Made by a program: the position numbers and the translations under genes. DNA of 21,265 bases, taken from Desulfobacteraceae bacterium. GTDB taxonomy: Bacteria > Desulfobacterota > Desulfobacteria > Desulfobacterales > SURF-15. Positions 14,955 to 21,265 of the stretch are shown one piece after another; positions within the stretch are counted from its first letter, which is position 1, and each line of letters opens with the position of its first letter. Where the stretch lies: the NCBI GenBank assembly GCA_003599475.1, contig QZKK01000010.1, positions 1 to 21,265 on the forward strand, read 5' to 3'. The notes beneath the pieces were generated by a model. It had not been told where the DNA came from. It saw only the letters and a list, made by a program, of their open reading frames with translations, and made no database searches.

Positions 14955-16283
14955 ATGAAAAGAATCAATATCGGACTGCTCGGATGCGGAACGGTGGGAA
15001 CCGGTGTGGTGAAAATCCTGATCGAGAATGCGGACCTTCTGGATGCCCGCGTCGGTGCAAGACTGCACCTGAAACGGGTGGCCGACATCGATATCAAAAG
15101 AGACCGGGGCGTCCGGTTCGAAGAGGGGGTTCTGACAACCGATGCCCGGTCGGTTGCAGACGATCCGGAAATCGATATCATTCTGGAGATGATCGGAGGA
15201 CAGGGGATCGCAAAGGAGCTGATGTTAAGGGCCATTCGAAACGGAAAGCACGTGGTTACGGCAAACAAGGCGCTTCTGGCGAGTCAGGGGAATGAAATTT
15301 TCCAGGCAGCCGCAAATCGCGGGGTGGATCTGGCTTACGAGGCAAGCGTCGGCGGATGCATGCCGATCATCAAGACTCTGCGGGAAGCGCTCGTTGGAAA
15401 CCGGATCAAATCGATGACCGGCATCCTGAACGGCACCTGCAACTACATCCTCACCAAAATCGAGGAAGAAGGGATTTCGTTTCAAGCCGCACTTTCCGAT
15501 GCGCAGGCAAAAGGGTTTGCGGAAGCCGATCCCGCCCTGGATGTGGAAGGACACGATACCGCACACAAGCTGACGATTTTAACCTCCCTGGCGTACGGAA
15601 CGGAAGTCGACCTGAACGATATCTACATCGAAGGCATCTCGGACATCACACCGATGGACATCCACTTCGCCGCGCAGTTCGGGTACAAAATCAAGCTTCT
15701 TGCCATCGGAAAGAACTTCGGCCACGGCATCGAAGCGCGCGTCCATCCCACCATGATCCCGTTGAGCAATCCGCTGTCCAACGTGAGCGGAACCTTGAAT
15801 GCGGTCACGGTCGCCGGAGATGCGATCGACCGGATCATGCTTTACGGCCATGGCGCCGGCATGATGCCGACGGCAAGCGCAGTCATCAGCGATACGGTGG
15901 ATATTGCCCGAAACCTCCTGCACGGGGCGGTGGGAAGAGTACCGCTGCTCTCCTACCAGATGGAAAATCGGAAAAAGATTCCGATTCTCTCCATCGATGA
16001 AATCCGCACCCAGTACTATTTCCGGCTGTCGGTCCTCGATCGGCCCAAGGTTTTATCCACCATTTCGGGGATTCTTGGAAACCACGGCATCAGCATCAAA
16101 ACCGTTCACCAGAAGGGGAGAAAGACGAACGGTTCGGTTCCAATCGTGATGACGACGCATCTTGCCAATGAACTGGATATGAAGAAGGCGTTGTCCGAGA
16201 TCGCCCCTCTGGATGTAGTCAGTGAAAAGCCGATGGTCATCCGGATCGAAGACGAGGAAGTCGACGAATATCGAATCGAATGA
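14955..16283 (+). CDS. hom: Homoserine dehydrogenase with C-terminal ACT domain
   Basis: Reduces aspartate-4-semialdehyde to L-homoserine, the branch towards threonine and methionine. The 442-residue monofunctional form: NAD(P)-binding GCGTVGTGVV (10-19), TANKALLA, YEASVGGCMPIIKTLRE, GILNGTCNYIL, AEADPALDVEGHDTAHKL and GAGMMPTASAVISD, all canonical. A C-terminal ACT domain (about 350-430: RLSVLDRPKVLSTISGILG) implies allosteric control, typically by threonine. ATG 14955 fits the family start; the upstream GGA is a weak site. It has its own promoter and is followed by thrH, separated by 11 bp. The substrate is made from the product of lysC, which lies in the minus-strand operon 11 kb to the left. 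Confidence 0.96.
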   Translation: MKRINIGLLGCGTVGTGVVKILIENADLLDARVGARLHLKRVADIDIKRDRGVRFEEGVLTTDARSVADDPEIDIILEMIGGQGIAKELMLRAIRNGKHVVTANKALLASQGNEIFQAAANRGVDLAYEASVGGCMPIIKTLREALVGNRIKSMTGILNGTCNYILTKIEEEGISFQAALSDAQAKGFAEADPALDVEGHDTAHKLTILTSLAYGTEVDLNDIYIEGISDITPMDIHFAAQFGYKIKLLAIGKNFGHGIEARVHPTMIPLSNPLSNVSGTLNAVTVAGDAIDRIMLYGHGAGMMPTASAVISDTVDIARNLLHGAVGRVPLLSYQMENRKKIPILSIDEIRTQYYFRLSVLDRPKVLSTISGILGNHGISIKTVHQKGRKTNGSVPIVMTTHLANELDMKKALSEIAPLDVVSEKPMVIRIEDEEVDEYRIE

Positions 16284-16294
16284 AAGGAAGCGGC

Positions 16295-16927
16295 ATGCAT
16301 ATCGTCTGTTCGGACCTCGAAGGGGTCTTCATTCCGGAAATATGGATCGAAGTGGCGGAAAAAACCGGGATCCGCGAGCTCAAGCTTACCACCCGGGAAA
16401 TCGCCGATTACAATGTGCTGATGAAGCGCCGGATTGCCATTCTGAAGGAAAATGGTTTGAAACTGAGCGATATCCGGGAGGTTATCGAAGGCATGGAGCC
16501 GCTCGAGGGGGCTGCTGCAATGGTCGATTGGTTGAGAGCGTGCACCCAGTTGATCATCCTTTCGGATACGTTTATCCAGTTTGCAGGGCCCCTGATGGAA
16601 AAGCTCGGACAGCCGACCCTGTTTTGCCATTCCTTGTCAATCGATCCGGACGGATATATCACAGGCTATCGTCTCAGACAGGAGAACAGCAAGCAGAAGG
16701 CGGTCGCGGCGTTGAAGCAGCTCAATTTCCGGCTGCTCGCCGTAGGCGATTCCTACAACGACATCGAAATGCTCAAGGCAGCGGACAAAGGTGTCCTGTT
16801 CAATCCTCCGGACAACGTAAAAGAGGAGTTTCCGGATCTGGAGGTGTGCCGCAGCTATTCCGAGCTGAAGAAAATCGTCCGGAAGAATCTGGAGCTCGAC
16901 GATAAAAATGATAAATATGATAAATAA
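16295..16927 (+). CDS. thrH: ThrH: phosphoserine phosphatase / homoserine phosphotransferase
   Basis: HAD-superfamily enzyme of the ThrH group, known from Pseudomonas aeruginosa to dephosphorylate phosphoserine and to move the phosphate to homoserine. Seen: SDLEGVFIPEIWI with the nucleophile Asp7 and Glu9 (DxE in place of DxD is typical of ThrH), MKRRIAIL and LKLSDI, IILSDTF (motif II), and AVGDSYNDIEML (motif IV). 210 residues, as expected. ATG 16295 is chosen for AAAGGAAG 6 bases upstream and match to homologues; an earlier ATG overlaps the hom stop as ATGA. The tail DKNDKYDK comes from a 9-bp GATAAATAT-like repeat. Next to hom, it may supply O-phosphohomoserine for threonine synthesis and could replace ThrB, or serve serine synthesis. 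Confidence 0.93.
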   Translation: MHIVCSDLEGVFIPEIWIEVAEKTGIRELKLTTREIADYNVLMKRRIAILKENGLKLSDIREVIEGMEPLEGAAAMVDWLRACTQLIILSDTFIQFAGPLMEKLGQPTLFCHSLSIDPDGYITGYRLRQENSKQKAVAALKQLNFRLLAVGDSYNDIEMLKAADKGVLFNPPDNVKEEFPDLEVCRSYSELKKIVRKNLELDDKNDKYDK

Positions 16928-16997
16928 GACCATCACCACCCCCAAGCACGGGGCGCGCCTCCAACCCTTTTCCATCGAGGAGGAGGGAACAAAAGCT

Positions 16998-17018
16998 CCC
17001 CTCCCCGGGTGGGAGGGG
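16998..17018. other. GC-rich inverted repeat between thrH and the thioesterase gene
   Basis: CCCCTCCC-CGGGT-GGGAGGGG, a perfect 8-bp stem with a 5-base loop, inside a longer purine/pyrimidine-skewed element (about 16965-17035) with further GAGGAGGGA and GGTTGGGGGAGG runs that allow alternative pairing. No T-run. The remaining 220-bp gap shows no coding frame. It might be a dispersed palindromic element. Confidence 0.7.
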
Positions 17019-17146
17019 TTGGGGGAGGCGGAAAGGTGGACCAGGTTGCCTCAAGTGTACCGGAAGCTATGCTCGTTTGGATTTCTCACTTGCGCTTTGT
17101 GGATCACCGCGTAAGATAAAGTAAGTAAAGTCAGGGGCATAGAGGA

Positions 17147-17647
17147 ATGGATAAATCTGCGATGTATAATCGAACCGCCTGCCGGGTCATTTACGCCGAT
17201 ACCGACCGGATGGGAAATGCCTATTACGCGAATTATTTCCGCTGGTTCGAAATCGGGCGATCCGAACTGATCCGCTCCCTCGGATTGACGTATAAGAAGA
17301 TCGAAGAGAGCGGAATTTTTCTTCCGGTGTCCGAGGCGCACTGCAAGTATTTCTCCCCGATTGCCTACGATGAGATGCTGACGATTGAAACGCACCTGGA
17401 CCGCGGGATGAAGGGTGGATTCAAATTCGATTATCGGATTTACCGAACAGATGAGCAACTGGCCGCAGAGGGCTACACCCGGCATCCATGCGTAAACACC
17501 GAGGGCAGGGTGGTGCGGCCTCCGAAATTCCTGACGGAACTCTTTAAAATTCCAAATTCCAAGCTCCAAATTCCAAACAATAAGAAAAAGCAATCAAATG
17601 AAGAAATATTCAAACAGAGCCTAAGCCAGATGACAGATGACAGATGA
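17147..17647 (+). CDS. YbgC-type acyl-CoA thioesterase with repeat-derived tail
   Basis: Hotdog-fold 4-hydroxybenzoyl-CoA thioesterase family (YbgC/PaaI side). The core matches over residues 9-133: YADTDRMGNAYYANYFRWFEIGRSELIR carries the catalytic Asp and the conserved Gly/Tyr, then FLPVSEAHCKYFSPIAYDE and the VVRPP end motif. It probably hydrolyses short acyl-CoA or acyl-ACP thioesters; YbgC proteins usually sit with tol-pal, which is not the case here. Homologues end near the FLTELF position. From codon 134 the frame enters the 72-bp dispersed repeat, adding about 33 residues (starting KIPNSKLQIPNNKKK) before a stop inside CAGATGA units. So repeat insertion removed the native stop and lengthened the protein. 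Start supported by CAGGGG 9 bases upstream. Confidence 0.88.
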   Translation: MDKSAMYNRTACRVIYADTDRMGNAYYANYFRWFEIGRSELIRSLGLTYKKIEESGIFLPVSEAHCKYFSPIAYDEMLTIETHLDRGMKGGFKFDYRIYRTDEQLAAEGYTRHPCVNTEGRVVRPPKFLTELFKIPNSKLQIPNNKKKQSNEEIFKQSLSQMTDDR

Positions 17648-17654
17648 CGGACGG
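17545..17654. repeat. Dispersed 72-bp repeat plus CAGATGA heptamers (copy 2)
   Basis: 17545-17616 is the perfect inverted copy of 11397-11468. It contains ATTCCAA, ATTCCAA, GCTCCAA, ATTCCAA, ACAATAA in a 7-bp register. CAGATGA follows three times (17627-17647), then CGGACGG. The first 103 bases are translated as the tail of the thioesterase gene. Confidence 0.96.
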
Positions 17655-17748
17655 CAGGCCACGGCAGAGGGCATTGGTTGTCGATTTGAAACACTCAATG
17701 AGTCGAGCATTTGACCTTTCAACCGATTTTGATTATTGCATACTTGAT

Positions 17749-17787
17749 TATTGTTTGTAATTTGGAGCTTGTATACTTGGAATTTGG
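17749..17787. repeat. Diverged relative of the 72-bp repeat, upstream of hldE
   Basis: TATTGTTTGTAATTTGGAGC and then TTGTATACTTGGAATTTGG, matching part of the 11397-11468 block with a few changes and an insertion. Same orientation as copy 1. It ends 8 bases before the hldE start and occupies its ribosome-site region. The gap before it (17655-17748) shows a small dyad ACTCA-A-TGAGT (17693-17703) followed by TTGACC. Confidence 0.8.
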
Positions 17788-17795
17788 TTTCTAGT

Positions 17796-19247
17796 ATGAA
17801 TATCGATGATTTCAAAAACTGCAGTATTCTAGTCGTTGGCGATTTGATGATCGACGAATACCTCTGGGGCAGTGTCGATCGCATTTCGCCGGAGGCGCCC
17901 GTTCAGGTGGTGGCCGTCGATGATGAAGAATACACCCTTGGCGGATGCGGAAACGTTGTAAAGAACCTGGTCTCCCTCGGCGCCAAGGTGTGTACGGCAG
18001 GGGTCGTCGGCTCCGATCGGGAAGGAGGCCTGCTTCGAACCCGGCTGCAGGAGCTTTCCGTCGACACGGAAGGGGTGATGGAAGAATCCGGCCGCTGCAC
18101 CACGCGTAAGACCAGAATCATCGCCGCCAATCAGCATGTGCTCAGAATCGATCGGGAAAGTCGAATAGAGATCTCCGAGCCGACCCTGCAGGCGATGATG
18201 AAGACGATTCTTTCCAAGATTCCGGAAGTCGATCTGGTCCTGGTTTCAGATTACGGAAAGGGGGTAGTCACCCCGGATCTCTTATCCCATGTGATCGGTA
18301 CGGCCAGGCGGCATGGGAAAACGGCAATCGCCGATCCCAAGGGACTGGACTACAGGAAATATTCAGGGCTTCGGCTGCTGACCCCCAACAAAAAGGAAGC
18401 GGCGGCCGCTGCCGGGATAGACATCCGATCCGAATCCGAGCTGATCGAAGCCGGGAACCGGATCCTTGGCGCCGTCGATCTCGATGCGCTTCTGGTGACC
18501 TGCGGGAAAGAGGGGATGATGCTGTTCGAGCGAAACCTGCCCGTACACAAGATCCGTGCCGAGGCCCGGCAGGTCTACGATGTGTCCGGGGCCGGCGATA
18601 CGGTCATTGCGGTGCTGGGGCTCGCGCTTGCTTGCGGAGCACCTCTTCAGGCGGCCGCAGCCTTGGCCAATACCGCAGCAGGCATTGTGGTCGGGAAAGT
18701 GGGGACCGCAGCCGTATCCCCGGAAGAGCTTGCCGCCGCATTGAATCCTTATCGGAGTGCCGCCGTCTTGAAGCAGATACAGGTTTCCGAACTGCCGAAA
18801 CTCTCCCAGGCGTTCAAACGACAGGGCAAGCGGATCGTATTGACCAACGGATGCTTCGATCTTCTTCATTCCGGGCACATTCAGCTTTTTTCCGGTTCAA
18901 GGCAATTGGGGGATGTTCTGGTGGTCGCAATCGACGATGATGCGTCCGTTGCCCGCCTTAAAGGGCCCGGAAGACCGGTGCTGAAGGAAAAAGAACGAGT
19001 GCAGATGCTCAGTGCACTGGACGGCATCGATTTTGTCGTCGTCTTTTCAAACGGCGAGCTCGAAAAGGTCATCCGCGGCCTGGAGCCTTCCGTTTTGACC
19101 AAAGGGAGCAATTATACCTCGGACCGGGTTTACGGCCACGAGCTGATGGATCAGATCGGCGGAAGGGTGGTGCTGATCCCGATCACGGAAGATATTTCTT
19201 CATCCCGCATCATCGAGAGCATAAAGCGGCAAAAGCCGGCAGCATAG
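17796..19247 (+). CDS. hldE: Bifunctional heptose-7-phosphate kinase / heptose-1-phosphate adenylyltransferase
   Basis: Makes ADP-glycero-manno-heptose for the LPS inner core. The N-terminal PfkB/ribokinase domain (about 1-320) phosphorylates heptose-7-P at C1: SPEAPVQVV, GGCGNVVKNL, SDYGKGVV (151-158), LTPNKKE and YDVSGAGDTV with catalytic Asp268. The C-terminal nucleotidyltransferase (about 335-483) has TNGCFDLLHSGHI with the HxGH motif (358-361), LKGPGRPV and ISSSRII near the end. Length 483 is normal. ATG 17796 fits the family; the upstream frame is repeat sequence. The ribosome site is poor (GGAATTTGG from the repeat), so expression may have been changed by the repeat. It confirms a Gram-negative outer membrane with heptose-containing LPS. 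Confidence 0.96.
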   Translation: MNIDDFKNCSILVVGDLMIDEYLWGSVDRISPEAPVQVVAVDDEEYTLGGCGNVVKNLVSLGAKVCTAGVVGSDREGGLLRTRLQELSVDTEGVMEESGRCTTRKTRIIAANQHVLRIDRESRIEISEPTLQAMMKTILSKIPEVDLVLVSDYGKGVVTPDLLSHVIGTARRHGKTAIADPKGLDYRKYSGLRLLTPNKKEAAAAAGIDIRSESELIEAGNRILGAVDLDALLVTCGKEGMMLFERNLPVHKIRAEARQVYDVSGAGDTVIAVLGLALACGAPLQAAAALANTAAGIVVGKVGTAAVSPEELAAALNPYRSAAVLKQIQVSELPKLSQAFKRQGKRIVLTNGCFDLLHSGHIQLFSGSRQLGDVLVVAIDDDASVARLKGPGRPVLKEKERVQMLSALDGIDFVVVFSNGELEKVIRGLEPSVLTKGSNYTSDRVYGHELMDQIGGRVVLIPITEDISSSRIIESIKRQKPAA

Positions 19248-19263
19248 AGAGAATTTGTTCAAA

Positions 19264-19587
19264 ATGTTGTTCCTTCAGGAAACCCCGGATGGCGTTGTTC
19301 TTTCAATCTACATCCAACCCCGGTCCTCCAAAAATGCAGTCATCGGGCTTTACGGCGATGCCCTCAAGATCAAGCTGACCGCACCTCCCGTCGAAGGCGA
19401 GGCAAATAAAATGTGTGCGGCCTATCTTTCCAAGTGCCTGGGAGTGCCCAAATCCGACATCGAAATCGTCTCCGGCCATTCGAGCCGGAGAAAAAAGATC
19501 CTGGTTCGATGGGCCGGCGCGTCGGAAGAGAAGCGCCGGGCGATCAAGGATGCGATCCGCTCCCTGGTTCCCCAAAAAACACCTTGA
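19264..19587 (+). CDS. DUF167 (YggU) family protein
   Basis: A small alpha/beta protein of the UPF0235/YggU family, biochemical role unknown. The 107 residues carry the family core: LSIYIQPRSSKNAVIGLYGDALKIKL, APPVEGEANK with the conserved Glu-Gly-Glu-Ala-Asn, LSKCLGVPKSDIEIVSGHSSRRK and a C-terminal helix. ATG 19264 is preferred, with AGAGAGAA about 11 bases upstream; an in-frame TTG at 19255 would sit too near that site. It starts 16 bases after hldE and is probably cotranscribed. Its stop codon overlaps the -35 box of the tRNA promoter. Confidence 0.92.
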   Translation: MLFLQETPDGVVLSIYIQPRSSKNAVIGLYGDALKIKLTAPPVEGEANKMCAAYLSKCLGVPKSDIEIVSGHSSRRKKILVRWAGASEEKRRAIKDAIRSLVPQKTP

Positions 19588-19612
19588 CATACAGTCGAGG
19601 TTTAACTATATT
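19584..19612 (+). promoter_or_regulatory. Promoter of the initiator tRNA gene
   Basis: TTGACA, 17-bp spacer, TATATT (19607-19612): 6 of 6 and 5 of 6 to the sigma70 consensus, placed 14 bp before the mature tRNA end. The strongest promoter match in the window, as expected for a tRNA gene. It overlaps the DUF167 stop codon. Confidence 0.85.
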
Positions 19613-19626
19613 TGTTTATCATTTGC

Positions 19627-19703
<77 letters not shown>

Positions 19704-19713
19704 ACAAAAACAT

Positions 19714-19746
19714 AAAGGGGTTCCGGTTTCGGCCGTAACCCCTTTT
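19714..19746 (+). terminator. Intrinsic terminator of the initiator tRNA
   Basis: AAAGGGGTT (19714-19722) pairs with AACCCCTTT (19737-19745), with an inner CGG/CCG extension and a T-run TTTT. It starts 11 bases after the CCA end. Confidence 0.9.
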
Positions 19747-19750
19747 ATCG

Positions 19751-19868
19751 TTGCGCGTTGCAGGTTGAAATCATTGCACGGCACCTTCCGACTTCTGGCT
19801 TCCGTCATCTGACTTCTGACTTCCGTCATCCGACTTCTGACTTCCGTCATCTGACCTCTGTCTCTTCC
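19751..19868. repeat. Heptamer arrays TTGCAGG and CTTCTGA/CTTCCGT/CATCTGA
   Basis: A short TTGCGCG, TTGCAGG, TTGAAAT block (19751-19771) is followed by twelve 7-bp units (19785-19868). In the latter the triplet CTTCTGR, CTTCCGT, CATCYGA recurs three times (19792-19812, 19813-19833, 19834-19854), a 21-bp second-order unit. The same pairing of a GTTGAA-type block and a CTTCTGA-type block, in the same sense, occurs at 11344-11535. The rest of the gap to 19961 shows no gene. Confidence 0.95.
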
Positions 19869-19961
19869 CGCTTCCAATCGGTTGATCAAAATAGGGGCAT
19901 ACCGGCATCCCATTTGAATATCCCCGAGGGCCTAAAAGAAACTCCCATCTGATTTTTTCTC

Positions 19962-19990
19962 TTGACTTCGCAAGTGCTAAATTTTAAAGG
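19962..19990 (+). promoter_or_regulatory. Possible promoter of the integron integrase
   Basis: TTGACT (5 of 6) with only a weak -10 such as TTTAAA at a 15-bp spacing. The small dyad ACTT-CGC-AAGT overlaps the -35. The 115-base leader before intI holds no recognised attI core; an AAAGGAG (19986) precedes two minute frames only. Confidence 0.35.
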
Positions 19991-20105
19991 AGAATGGTCA
20001 CTTCATGAAGACTCGACCAATCGCCGGATAATCCAGTCGGAGCCCCAATGCCAGTCAAAAGGATTTTCCGGACACAACAATTCCTCAACTTGCAGGGCGC
20101 AAAAC

Positions 20106-21098
20106 ATGAAAAGCCCTTCTCCACGCCAGAGGCAGCCTGAGCAGAAGAAAAAGCTGTTGGATCAGGTTCGTGCAGCCATTCGGCTTCGCCATTACAGCAT
20201 CCGCACGGAAGATGCATATGTGCAGTGGATCAGGCGATATATTCTCTTCCATGAAAAACGGCACCCGCTGGAAATGGGCGGGCCTGAAATTGCTCATTTT
20301 CTCTCTCATCTTGCCGCAGGAAACGTATCGGCTTCCACCCAGAACCAAGCTCTATGCGCAATCGTTTTTTTATATAAGGCCGTGCTCAATAAAGATCCCG
20401 GAGAATTTAAGGATGTGGTGTGGGCCAAACGTAGCAGGAAGTTGCCCTCCGTTTTGACCCGGGAGGAGACAAAAAGCCTCCTGAAACATTTAAAAGATGA
20501 AAAATGGATCATGGCAAACCTTCTTTATGGAGCCGGCCTGCGACTCATGGAATGCCTGCGGTTACGCATAAAAGACATAGATTTCAGCTATAAACAGGTT
20601 ATTGTTCGAGACGGCAAGGGCGAGAAGGATCGAATCACGATGCTGCCGGCTTGTACAGCCGATCCTTTGAAAACCCATCTTGCAAGGGTAAAGGAAATCC
20701 ACGAAGAGGACCTCAGAGATGGATTCGGAAGCGTCTATCTTCCAAACGCGTTGACAAAGAAATACCCCAATGCAGATCGGGAGTGGATCTGGCAATATGT
20801 TTTCCCATCCAAAAAGAGGTCGGTAGATCCCAGGACAGGGATAGAGCGTCGCCATCACATCCATGAGATTGTACTCCAGCGTGCCGTCAAAGAGGCATCG
20901 AGATTAAGCGGTTTAACCAAAAAAGTAAGTTGCCATACGCTTCGGCATTCATTCGCAACGCATCTCCTTGAGTCCGGGTATGACATTCGAACCATTCAGG
21001 AACTGCTCGGCCATAAGGACGTCCAGACAACCATGATCTATACCCATGTTCTGAACAGAGGCGGCCGGGGCGTAGAAAGCCCAGCCGACCTCCTGTGA
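20106..21098 (+). CDS. intI: Integron integrase (IntI family tyrosine recombinase)
   Basis: Tyrosine recombinase that moves gene cassettes between attI and attC sites. With ATG 20106 the 330-residue product has all catalytic residues at the same numbers as IntI1: Arg146 (GAGLRLMEC), Lys171 (DGKGEKDR), His277 and Arg280 ([11 protein letters not shown]), His303 (LLGHKDV), Tyr312 (IYTHV). The IntI-only insert lies at about 217-257 ([34 protein letters not shown]). The frame is open 48 codons further upstream, but homology and AGGG 8 bases before the ATG favour the shorter form. Codon use is more AT-rich than in its neighbours, which suggests acquisition. No attC site was recognised on either side in this window. 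It reads away from the housekeeping genes, so a cassette array may lie beyond the right edge. Confidence 0.96.
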   Translation: MKSPSPRQRQPEQKKKLLDQVRAAIRLRHYSIRTEDAYVQWIRRYILFHEKRHPLEMGGPEIAHFLSHLAAGNVSASTQNQALCAIVFLYKAVLNKDPGEFKDVVWAKRSRKLPSVLTREETKSLLKHLKDEKWIMANLLYGAGLRLMECLRLRIKDIDFSYKQVIVRDGKGEKDRITMLPACTADPLKTHLARVKEIHEEDLRDGFGSVYLPNALTKKYPNADREWIWQYVFPSKKRSVDPRTGIERRHHIHEIVLQRAVKEASRLSGLTKKVSCHTLRHSFATHLLESGYDIRTIQELLGHKDVQTTMIYTHVLNRGGRGVESPADLL

Positions 21099-21131
21099 GA
21101 TTTGATCTATATAACAAGATGCCAGCTACCT

Positions 21132-21162
21132 AGACAGTTTTAATTCGGCTACTGAATTGTCT
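21132..21162 (+). other. Imperfect hairpin after intI
   Basis: AGACAGTT (21132-21139) pairs with AATTGTCT (21155-21162), 8 bp with one G-T wobble and a 15-base loop. Only three T residues follow, so it is a weak terminator at best; it also lacks the RYYYAAC/GTTRRRY ends of an attC site. Confidence 0.4.
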
Positions 21163-21224
21163 TTAATTATATCCCGTATTCCGGAAAGATTTTTAACAAA
21201 CCCTTATTTTAAGAGGCTTCACGC

Positions 21225-21265
21225 ATGAGAGCCAAAAAATGTGGTTACAGAAAAAAATTAGGAAA
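21225..21265 (+). CDS. Start of an unknown gene, cut by window edge
   Basis: ATG with a good ribosome site (AAGAGG, 8 bases upstream), 126 bp after intI and open to the window end. The first residues are MRAKKCGYRKKLG, very basic. Too short to identify. It could be the first gene of a cassette array or an ordinary neighbour. Confidence 0.4.
   Translation, partial: MRAKKCGYRKKLG

Noticed and set aside
19962..20105. 48-codon N-terminal extension of intI
   Set aside because: Catalytic residues match IntI1 numbering exactly from ATG 20106, and the extension starts from a TTG in a promoter-like sequence.
19704..20105. attI site upstream of intI
   Set aside because: No GTTRRRY or RYYYAAC core could be found; attI sites vary, so absence by eye is not proof.

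Overview
The window looks like a chromosomal stretch from a Desulfobacterota (deltaproteobacterial) anaerobe. This is inferred from the housekeeping gene mix (nnr-tsaE-lysC, hom-thrH, mltG-nagZ, hldE), the moderately GC-rich codon use and the habit of repeat-filled intergenic spaces. No 16S or lineage-specific marker is present, so the assignment is tentative. The cell is clearly Gram-negative, because heptose (hldE) and dTDP-sugar (rfbB) genes for LPS are present.

Layout. 1-2580 (+): 3' part of rfbB, then pyrF and an unusual metallo-beta-lactamase-fold gene. 2752-6296 (-): nnr, tsaE, lysC and a 32-residue membrane ORF, read from right to left. 6538-7590 (+): an NAD-type isocitrate/isopropylmalate dehydrogenase-family gene. 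7696-8859 (-): a radical SAM protein. 9115-11257 (+): mltG and nagZ. 11535-14479 (-): a WecA-like glycosyl-phosphate transferase fused to the front half of a CapD/WbpM-like protein, followed by tsaD. 14865-16927 (+): a promoter with a dyad, then hom and thrH. 17147-19587 (+): a YbgC-type thioesterase, hldE and a DUF167 gene. 19627-19703 (+): initiator tRNA-Met with its own promoter and terminator. 20106-21098 (+): an integron integrase (intI) with no recognisable cassette array in view. A new gene starts at 21225.

How the genes work together. lysC, hom and thrH supply the aspartate-to-homoserine-phosphate branch; ThrH may stand in for homoserine kinase. tsaE and tsaD both serve the t6A tRNA modification. 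mltG and nagZ act on peptidoglycan synthesis and recycling. rfbB, the WecA fusion and hldE build surface polysaccharide. nnr repairs damaged NAD(P)H.

The most striking feature is not a gene. Nearly every larger intergenic gap carries arrays whose unit is 7 bp, although the 7-mer differs from place to place: GTTCAGC, ATCCAGT, CAGAAGT/CTTCTGA, CCGCAAC, GGGATTA, ATTCCAA and CAGATGA. They sit in all three convergent gene junctions and run into gene ends, altering the last codons of nagZ and the thioesterase. Several show second-order periods of 14, 21 or 28 bp. Inside two genes (rfbB and the WecA fusion) there are arrays of 12 bp, which keep the frame. A 72-bp block is present in two perfect inverted copies 6 kb apart. 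This resembles the heptanucleotide STRR repeats of filamentous cyanobacteria in unit length, but with many sequence families in one short region.
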